Shown here: piece by piece, positions 24,144 to 30,389 of the stretch
Numbering within the stretch: the first letter of the stretch is position 1
How the letters are laid out: each line of letters begins with the position of its first letter
Source of the DNA: Bacteroidales bacterium
GTDB lineage: Bacteria; Bacteroidota; Bacteroidia; Bacteroidales; WCHB1-69
Assembly: GCA_023229985.1 (NCBI GenBank)
Contig: JALNYF010000023.1
Span: forward strand, 1 to 30,389
DNA length: 30,389 bases
Direction: 5' to 3'
Program-made: the position numbers and the translations under genes
The notes under the pieces: model-generated
What the model saw: the letters and a program-made list of their open reading frames with translations, nothing else
Told to the model about the DNA's origin: nothing
Database searches by the model: none

Positions 24144-26291
24144 ATGAGACAAAAAATTCATCATTTCTTGGTTCTATTCTGGGTAAGCGCAATTTTGATT
24201 TTGGCAGTGGCCACCTTTTTTGAAAAAATAAAAGGTACAGATTTCGTCTCTGAACAGATCTATCAATCCCCAATCTTCGCAACATTTTGGATTATACTCA
24301 TCATTTTGGGTTTGATCATCTTTTTCAACCGTTTTAAAACCAACAAAAATTGGGCTGTATTAGCAATTTATATTTCCCTTTGCTTGATACTCACGGGGGC
24401 ATTATGCACTTTTCTGACTTCGCAAAAAGGGACCTTGCACTTGCGACTTGACGACAAAAACGAAACAGTTGGCCTGGAACTTCCCTTTCAGGTTAAACTT
24501 ACCAACTTTGAGATAAACAAATACTCAGGCACACAAACCCCCTCCAACTTCGTCAGCACTTTCCGGATAATAGACGGAAATAAAACCGAAACGGCGCAAG
24601 TCTCCATGAATCGGATTTTTAAATATCAGTCGTACCGTTTTTACCAAATGTCTTACGACCCCGATGGCAAAGGCACACATCTCAAAGTCAATTACGACCC
24701 GTATGGCATTCCCATCACCTATTGCGGATACCTCCTTTTTATTCTCTCATTTGTATTTTATTTATTTCAAAAAAAAGGAAAATACCGTCTGTTAATCAAA
24801 CAATTATCGGTTTTGTTGTTCCTCCTGCTCGCGCCGGCAAGTCATTCGTTGTGGGCGCAACGCACCATTTCTCAGTCTCAATCAAAAGAGTTGGGCGCAG
24901 TTGCCATGCAATACAACGGTAGAATTTGTCCCTTTGAAACCTACTGTAATGATGTATGTTACAAATTATATGGAGAAAAAGAGTATAAGAATTTCGACGC
25001 GGTTCAGGTAGTTGCAGGATGGATTTTCTACCCGGAAGATTGGTTTTCGGAACCGATTTTTAAAATTCCAGACCGCTCAATGCGAAAATATCTACACGTA
25101 AAAAAGTACGCCAAGCTCAGCGATTTCTTTTCACAAAATGGTGATTATAAATTAGATAACAAAGATATTCCTTTTCAAAAAGAGATTAAAAAAGTGGAAG
25201 AGAAATTGGGAATTGTGCAGCAGATTCGCGCCGGCAGCCCGCTCCTTTTGTTTCCACAAGGTTCGCAATGGCTGCCCCCAAACTGCCACTGCACGGGCAT
25301 CTCCGCCAACGACAGCACTTTCATTTACCATTTCTTTCCCCTTTTGACCGAAGCCGTTCATCAACAAAATGGAAATAATTTTAGCACAACCATTCACGAA
25401 TTGAATGATTTTCAGCATAAAAATGCCGGAACAGGCATAATTTCACCACAAAAAATCAAAATCGAACTCATCTACAACCGCCTTCGCACAGAGAAGATAT
25501 TATTCATTATCAACTTGTTATGTGCATTGATCGCTTTTTTTTACATCATTTGGCACCACATTACCTCCAAAAAAAGCAGTTTATTCTTAAAAATTCTTTT
25601 TGGCATGATGGTTCTTTCGTGGCTGATTATTTCTGCCCATTGGATCACCCGATGGTATCTTTCCGGACACATTCCTCTCAGCAACGGGTACGAAACGTTG
25701 TTATTTATTGCTTTGATTATCACAAGTTTAAGTCTATTGTTGTGGAAAATTCACGAAATAATCCCCTTTGGGGGATTTCTGCTGACGGGGTTTATTATGC
25801 TGCTATGTTCCATTAGAATGGGGAATCCGCAGATTACTTCGCTCAGTCCGGTCTTAAATTCCCCATGGCTGACCCTCCACGTATCAGTGATAATGGTCGC
25901 TTATGCTTGTTTGGGATTTATTTTCATGATTTCCGTTATAGCGCCGTTTTTACATTTTTCAAAGAAAATAAAAGGTGATGTAACTAACAGGCTTACAATC
26001 ATTTCTAAACTATTTCTATATCCTTCCGTCGGGTTGCTGGCAATCGGGATCATTACCGGTTCATTTTGGGCAAATCTTTCTTGGGGAAGTTATTGGCAAT
26101 GGGACCCGAAAGAAGTATGGGCTCTTATCACATTGTTAATCTACGCTTTACCACTTCACGAAGATATTTTTCCTGCCTTCAAAAAACCTCATTTTTATCA
26201 TCTATACTTAATCATTGCCTTTTTAAGTCTTTTAATGACCTACTTCGGAGTTAATTATTTCTTCACGGGACTGCATAGTTATTCTTCATAA
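24144..26291 (+). CDS. ccsBA: Cytochrome c biogenesis protein, CcsB (ResB)-CcsA fusion
   Basis: System II heme exporter and ligase that attaches heme to c-type cytochromes outside the inner membrane; 715 residues. The N-terminal half is ResB/CcsB-like: transmembrane segments near 10-25, 43-62 and 71-92, then a periplasmic beta-rich part (LELPFQVKLTNFEINKYSG, FRIYQMSYDPDGKG-like strand region) and a further membrane segment near 192-208. The C-terminal half is CcsA: several membrane helices and the heme-handling WWD-type motif WGSYWQWDPKEVWA (647-660), with flanking histidines in LTLHVSV and LPLHED. Such fusions are common in Bacteroidota, often near nitrite-reductase cytochromes; none is present here. 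Two thioredoxin-like genes follow, which may help keep apocytochrome cysteines reduced. Confidence 0.92.
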   Translation: MRQKIHHFLVLFWVSAILILAVATFFEKIKGTDFVSEQIYQSPIFATFWIILIILGLIIFFNRFKTNKNWAVLAIYISLCLILTGALCTFLTSQKGTLHLRLDDKNETVGLELPFQVKLTNFEINKYSGTQTPSNFVSTFRIIDGNKTETAQVSMNRIFKYQSYRFYQMSYDPDGKGTHLKVNYDPYGIPITYCGYLLFILSFVFYLFQKKGKYRLLIKQLSVLLFLLLAPASHSLWAQRTISQSQSKELGAVAMQYNGRICPFETYCNDVCYKLYGEKEYKNFDAVQVVAGWIFYPEDWFSEPIFKIPDRSMRKYLHVKKYAKLSDFFSQNGDYKLDNKDIPFQKEIKKVEEKLGIVQQIRAGSPLLLFPQGSQWLPPNCHCTGISANDSTFIYHFFPLLTEAVHQQNGNNFSTTIHELNDFQHKNAGTGIISPQKIKIELIYNRLRTEKILFIINLLCALIAFFYIIWHHITSKKSSLFLKILFGMMVLSWLIISAHWITRWYLSGHIPLSNGYETLLFIALIITSLSLLLWKIHEIIPFGGFLLTGFIMLLCSIRMGNPQITSLSPVLNSPWLTLHVSVIMVAYACLGFIFMISVIAPFLHFSKKIKGDVTNRLTIISKLFLYPSVGLLAIGIITGSFWANLSWGSYWQWDPKEVWALITLLIYALPLHEDIFPAFKKPHFYHLYLIIAFLSLLMTYFGVNYFFTGLHSYSS

Positions 26292-26340
26292 AAACGATGC
26301 AACATTTTCAATTATATTACGTCTTTTACAAAACTTTATG

Positions 26341-26348
26341 TAATTTTG
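26341..26348 (+). promoter_or_regulatory. -7 box upstream of the first thioredoxin-like gene
   Basis: TAATTTTG matches TAnnTTTG and lies 20 bp before the preferred ATG at 26369. It argues that the upstream in-frame ATG at 26297 is not the true start. Confidence 0.45.
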
Positions 26349-26368
26349 CACGCTTAATCAAAAAGGTA

Positions 26369-27652
26369 ATGAATCGACATTCTTTCGTACTCACACTCTT
26401 CATCATCGGCAGTTCATTGATGCTATTTTCGCAACCAAAAGGATACAAAATCAAGGTTTTATTTCCGCCAACGACAGACGAACTATTATACTTAAAAGGG
26501 AGCTGCGGAGCGGAAACCATTCTGGTGGATAGCGCAAAAATTAGTAAAAATCAAGCTGTTTTTAAAAACAAAGCTATCTTACAAGATGGTTATTATGAAA
26601 TAGTTAATGCAAAAAATGAACTATACACCGACTTGATTATCGACTTTGATCGGGATTTTACAATAATTCTTAACAAAGGAGATAAGACGGCAGAAGGTTC
26701 GCCTGAAAATCAAGCTTTTTTTGAGTTCCAAAAAGTATTAAACCGGACAGAAACCGTGGACGAGAAAGAGCGTTATATTGAACGTTTTATTCAAATTTCG
26801 CCGGAAAGTTTGTTGTCCCATTACTGCCAAATGAATCTGTACAAGTTAAATCCCGAAAAGGAATTGACGATAGATAACTATTTTGATGATGTCAATTTGC
26901 AGGATTTCCGGATGTTGCGACATCCTTTTTTTCATCAATTGGTCATCGGCTATTTTTCCGAAACACTTTCCAATATTCACGATAACATTCATTTGCAAGA
27001 AAATAAGATCGTACATTTTTTCAAACTTTGTGACCGAGAAAGTGAAATCGGGCAATACTATTTGCAATGGATGATCCAACATTTCAACACCGATGGGAAT
27101 AGTTCCATCGATGCCGTTCTGGTGTTTTTGTATGACAATTATTGCCAAGAGGGCTACTGTCATTTTCTTTCGGAGAACAATGCGCGATTATTAAAAAATA
27201 CGGTAACGCGCAAAAGACGCTTGCTCCCCGATGCGGAAGTTCCTGTTTTATCGGCATATAACTCGTGTCACCAAATAGAAAGCACAGAAAAAATTACTAA
27301 AAAATACACGGTTCTGTGGTTCTGGGACCCGGACTGCGAAGACTGCCTGATAGAGACTCCGCTGCTTCATACGTTATATATGGAACATGCCACAGATTAC
27401 GACTTTGAAGTTTTTGCCGTCGCAATCACGGAAGATACAACGAGATGGGAAAATAATCTGGAACAGATGCAACTCACGTGGATGAATACCTGTTACGGAA
27501 TGGGCGAGCCGAACTACGATTTTGTCGATTATTTCGACCTGCTCACCACGCCGGCTTCGTTTTTAATTGATGATAAACATAAAATAATTATGCACCATTT
27601 TTCGTTAGACGAGCTAGAAGATTTTTTAAAATTTCACGCAAACATAGAATAA
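26369..27652 (+). CDS. Exported thioredoxin-like protein with CEDC active site
   Basis: A 427-residue envelope protein. The ATG giving MNRHSFVLTLFIIGSSLMLF is chosen since it opens a signal peptide and follows a -7 box; 24 codons of extra frame upstream look non-coding. The N-terminal part (about 20-125) is a small beta domain of the DUF4369 type, the middle is helical (DUF5106-like in style), and the last 125 residues are a thioredoxin fold: VLWFWDPDCEDC with the CxxC at 323-326, and a cis-proline loop LTTPASFLID. It probably acts as a periplasmic thiol oxidoreductase. The next gene encodes a paralogue with the same architecture. Confidence 0.8.
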   Translation: MNRHSFVLTLFIIGSSLMLFSQPKGYKIKVLFPPTTDELLYLKGSCGAETILVDSAKISKNQAVFKNKAILQDGYYEIVNAKNELYTDLIIDFDRDFTIILNKGDKTAEGSPENQAFFEFQKVLNRTETVDEKERYIERFIQISPESLLSHYCQMNLYKLNPEKELTIDNYFDDVNLQDFRMLRHPFFHQLVIGYFSETLSNIHDNIHLQENKIVHFFKLCDRESEIGQYYLQWMIQHFNTDGNSSIDAVLVFLYDNYCQEGYCHFLSENNARLLKNTVTRKRRLLPDAEVPVLSAYNSCHQIESTEKITKKYTVLWFWDPDCEDCLIETPLLHTLYMEHATDYDFEVFAVAITEDTTRWENNLEQMQLTWMNTCYGMGEPNYDFVDYFDLLTTPASFLIDDKHKIIMHHFSLDELEDFLKFHANIE

Positions 27653-27675
27653 AAAAAACAAAAATAACTGATAAT

Positions 27676-29181
27676 ATGAAAAAAACAGTATTCATTACTT
27701 TGGCAATCTTGTTGTTAATCCCATTTGCCACCCAAGCTCAAAAAAAAGTCAATTCAAACACCAAAGGCCATCACATTACTTTTACCATTCAAAATTCACA
27801 AGATGAAATGGTTTTCTTAGCGGTCTATTACCGAGAAAAACTAATTCTCCAAGACTCTGCAACAGTTGCTAATAAACAAGGTAATACGCGACAATTTATA
27901 TTTAAGGGCGACAAAACCTATCAAGGCGGCTTATACAAATTAGTCAGTCAGAAACATCGTCCATACCTCGATTTTGTCATGGATAAAAATCAGAACTTTT
28001 CTGTTCAATGCGACACCATCGGTAATGTGGAAAACATCATTTTTACCAATTCACCGGAAAACCTTGAGTTACACGCATTTCAAAAACAGACGGTGACGGC
28101 ACAAAAAAGAATGTCGGCGTACCGCTCGGCATATAATTCATTTGAAAAATCCGGAAATAAAGATAGTGTTGAGTTTTATAAAAACAAGATTACGGAGTTA
28201 AATAAAGAGATGGAAGATTTCATCAAATCCCTCATCGACCGGAATCCCGACTATCTGTTTTCCAAGATGCAAAAAGCCTATCGTTCCATTGTAGTGCCAG
28301 ACCCGCCGGTAAAAGCAGATGGCACCATTGATTCCACTTTTCAAGCCCGCTACTATTTAACCCACTATTGGGATAACATTGATTTATCGGACAGCCGGCT
28401 CATTTTCACCCCGTTAATGGAACCAAAAATGAAAGATTATTTCAACAAAGCCCTGCAATATCAAGAGGCAGATACCATCAATAAATATGTGGATATGGTC
28501 ATTGGAAAGACCACGGGTGATACATTAATGTATCGTTATATGGTAGATTGGATTACCTATAACTTCGAGACCAGCAAAGTGTTAGGTCACGATGCCGTAT
28601 TTGTCCACGTTGTGAAAAGCAATCAGATGCAAGGCAAATGCACGTGGATGGATGAGGATTTGGTTCGCAAATACGAAAAGAGGGTTAAACATTTGGAACC
28701 CTTGCTCATCGGAAAAAAAGCAGTCGAGTTAATTATTCCCGACACAACTTTAACGGATGATTTCACCAAATGGTACTCTTCTTACAATCATTCAAAGAAA
28801 TATGTCATTTTATGGTTTTATGACCCCGATTGTCCAACTTGTAAGAAAGAATCGGAAAAGTTGAGAATTATTTATGATTCATTGGAAAACATCGGGAAGC
28901 GCAACTTTGACGTTTATGGCGTTGGAAACGATGCCGATATTCAGCGTTGGAAAAAATACGTCAAAGATCAGAATTACCCGTGGATTAATGTTGGCGGCAA
29001 CAAAGCCAATGTTGATTACTTGGATTTATTCAATATCTACGAATCGGGCAATCCTGCCATGTTCATTTTAGACGAAAATAATTACATCATTCTAAACAAA
29101 CGAATTGAGATGAACACGATTCAGGGGTTTATCGAGCAACACGAAAAGATGATGGCATACAAAAAAAATCAAAAGAAATAA
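27676..29181 (+). CDS. Exported thioredoxin-like protein with CPTC active site (paralogue)
   Basis: A 501-residue protein with a signal peptide (ending TQAQ), an N-terminal beta domain with the DUF4369-like pattern (HHITFTIQNSQDEMVFLAVYY), a long helical middle, and a C-terminal thioredoxin fold: VILWFYDPDCPTC with the CxxC at 386-389 and a cis-proline in GNPAMFILD. It starts 23 bp after its paralogue and ends 6 bp before hisS, so the three are probably one transcript. The difference of the CxxC dipeptide (PT here, ED in the neighbour) should alter redox potential, suggesting division of labour in the periplasm. Confidence 0.82.
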   Translation: MKKTVFITLAILLLIPFATQAQKKVNSNTKGHHITFTIQNSQDEMVFLAVYYREKLILQDSATVANKQGNTRQFIFKGDKTYQGGLYKLVSQKHRPYLDFVMDKNQNFSVQCDTIGNVENIIFTNSPENLELHAFQKQTVTAQKRMSAYRSAYNSFEKSGNKDSVEFYKNKITELNKEMEDFIKSLIDRNPDYLFSKMQKAYRSIVVPDPPVKADGTIDSTFQARYYLTHYWDNIDLSDSRLIFTPLMEPKMKDYFNKALQYQEADTINKYVDMVIGKTTGDTLMYRYMVDWITYNFETSKVLGHDAVFVHVVKSNQMQGKCTWMDEDLVRKYEKRVKHLEPLLIGKKAVELIIPDTTLTDDFTKWYSSYNHSKKYVILWFYDPDCPTCKKESEKLRIIYDSLENIGKRNFDVYGVGNDADIQRWKKYVKDQNYPWINVGGNKANVDYLDLFNIYESGNPAMFILDENNYIILNKRIEMNTIQGFIEQHEKMMAYKKNQKK

Positions 29182-29187
29182 GAGATT

Positions 29188-30389
29188 ATGGCAACTATGA
29201 AACCATCGATACCGAAAGGGACTCGCGACTTCACTCCGACAGAGATGATGCGCCGCAACTACATTTTCCAAACCATCAGAACCGTTTTTGAAAATCATGC
29301 CTACCTTCCCATTGAAACACCGGCAATAGAAAATCTATGTACACTCATGGGCAAATACGGGGAAGAAGGAGACCGACTGTTATTCAAGATATTAAACTCC
29401 GGTGATTTTACCGAAAAGGTGGACTTTACAGAACCATCCCCTACCCGTTTAGCATCACAGATTTGCGAAAAAGGGCTGCGTTACGACTTAACTGTGCCTT
29501 TTGCACGTTTCGTGGTACAGCACCAAAACGAAATTGTTTTCCCTTTTAAACGCTATCAAATGCAACCGGTTTGGCGCGCCGACCGGCCGCAAAAAGGCAG
29601 ATACAGAGAGTTTTATCAATGCGATGCTGACGTTATCGGCAGCGAATCACTGCTCAACGAAGCCGAATTGATGGAAATTACTTTCGAGATTTTTCAAAAA
29701 TTCGGTATTGACATTACCATCAAAGTCAATAATCGCAAAATATTATCCGGCATTGCTGAAATAGTAGGCGAAAGCGATAAAGTTATCGACATTTGCACCG
29801 CCATTGACAAGTTGGATAAAATCGGGAAAGAGAAAGTGTGTGAAGAATTGATGCAACGCGGTTTGTCGGAACTAGCCATCGAAAATTTGCAACCGTTTTT
29901 TAATTTTTGCGGGGACAATGACGACAAAATTAAATTATTGGACAGCGTATTAGCGCATTCTGAAATCGGACGATTAGGCGTTGATGAACTTCGGACGATG
30001 TTGCAATATGCTAAATTGTTGAATATCAACAATGACATCGAAATAGACATCACTTTGGCACGCGGATTAAATTATTACACCGGAGCGATTTTTGAGGTCA
30101 AGGCAAAAGAGGTCAGCATTGGAAGTATTTCCGGTGGCGGACGTTACGACAACCTAACCGGCATTTTCGGATTAAAGAACATGTCCGGTGTGGGCATTTC
30201 ATACGGTGCTGAGCGTATATACGATGTTTTGGAAGAGTTGCAACTTTTCCCGCCTGCCTTGGAGAATCCGATTCAAGTACTTTTCGTCAACTTTGGGGAA
30301 GTGGAAGAGTTTTATGCGTTGCCCGCACTGCAAAAAGTGAGACGCGCCGGTATCACTGCCGAAATATATCCCGACCAAGCCAAGATTGG
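29188..30389 (+). CDS. hisS: Histidine--tRNA ligase, 3'-truncated
   Basis: Class II aminoacyl-tRNA synthetase that charges tRNA-His; 400 residues visible before the right edge, so only the end of the anticodon-binding domain is missing. Conserved features: KGTRDFTP (10-17), motif 2 with QPVWRADRPQKGRYREFYQCDAD (126-148), the histidine-specific signature LARGLNYYTGAIFE (290-303), GGGRYDNL (316-323) and motif 3 GVGISYGAERI (334-344). A short insertion between motif 1 and motif 2 (about residues 69-95) is seen in Bacteroidota enzymes. Start is ATG, 6 bp after the thioredoxin-like gene; a second ATG three codons later would also serve. Confidence 0.97.
   Translation, partial: MATMKPSIPKGTRDFTPTEMMRRNYIFQTIRTVFENHAYLPIETPAIENLCTLMGKYGEEGDRLLFKILNSGDFTEKVDFTEPSPTRLASQICEKGLRYDLTVPFARFVVQHQNEIVFPFKRYQMQPVWRADRPQKGRYREFYQCDADVIGSESLLNEAELMEITFEIFQKFGIDITIKVNNRKILSGIAEIVGESDKVIDICTAIDKLDKIGKEKVCEELMQRGLSELAIENLQPFFNFCGDNDDKIKLLDSVLAHSEIGRLGVDELRTMLQYAKLLNINNDIEIDITLARGLNYYTGAIFEVKAKEVSIGSISGGGRYDNLTGIFGLKNMSGVGISYGAERIYDVLEELQLFPPALENPIQVLFVNFGEVEEFYALPALQKVRRAGITAEIYPDQAKI

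Overview
The window looks like chromosomal DNA of a Bacteroidota organism, probably order Bacteroidales. By eye it is about 40 % GC. It carries the family's marker traits: SUMF1-type and thioredoxin-like envelope proteins, an S46 dipeptidyl-peptidase, a type IX secretion (T9SS) C-terminal sorting domain, and promoter -7 boxes of the TAnnTTTG type upstream of several genes. No ribosomal operon, tRNA, CRISPR array or phage structural gene is visible. Most of the DNA is ordinary core genome; the accessory part is 9.1-13.5 kb.

Layout. 1-2606 is the 3' part of dnaE (cut by the left edge). Facing it on the minus strand is a two-gene unit, trpS then a short-chain dehydrogenase. On the plus strand, 4487-9136 holds a large exported protein with a CAP-like N-terminal region followed by an S46 (DPP7-like) peptidase, closed by a strong intrinsic terminator. 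Next comes a gene-free stretch (9137-10010) with a 485-bp element bounded by 21-bp perfect inverted repeats and folding into a long internal hairpin. On the minus strand there follow a secreted SUMF1/C-type-lectin-fold protein (10011-11018), a T9SS-exported nuclease (11444-13459), dnaJ and grpE, a HAD phosphatase overlapping a thiamine pyrophosphokinase, kal (lysine fermentation), an outer-membrane barrel protein with a large TPR protein, and a CLC chloride channel/transporter. From 24144 the plus strand carries a ccsB-ccsA fusion (cytochrome c maturation), two paralogous exported thioredoxin-like proteins, and hisS, which runs off the right edge.

How the genes fit together. The S46 peptidase (periplasmic release of dipeptides) and 3-aminobutyryl-CoA ammonia-lyase (an enzyme of lysine fermentation) together suggest an anaerobe that ferments amino acids. 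The HAD/TPK overlap suggests the last steps of thiamine diphosphate synthesis. The ccsBA/thioredoxin-like cluster suggests periplasmic thiol chemistry and c-type cytochromes.

The most interesting item is the 3' end of the SUMF1-fold gene. About fifteen codons in its last 120 bp look like AAC/AAT codons mutated at adenines (NNC pattern), in the ligand-binding part of a C-type-lectin fold. That is the signature of the variable repeat of a diversity-generating retroelement (DGR). No reverse transcriptase, Avd or template repeat lies in the window, so if real it would be a remote target served from elsewhere in the genome.
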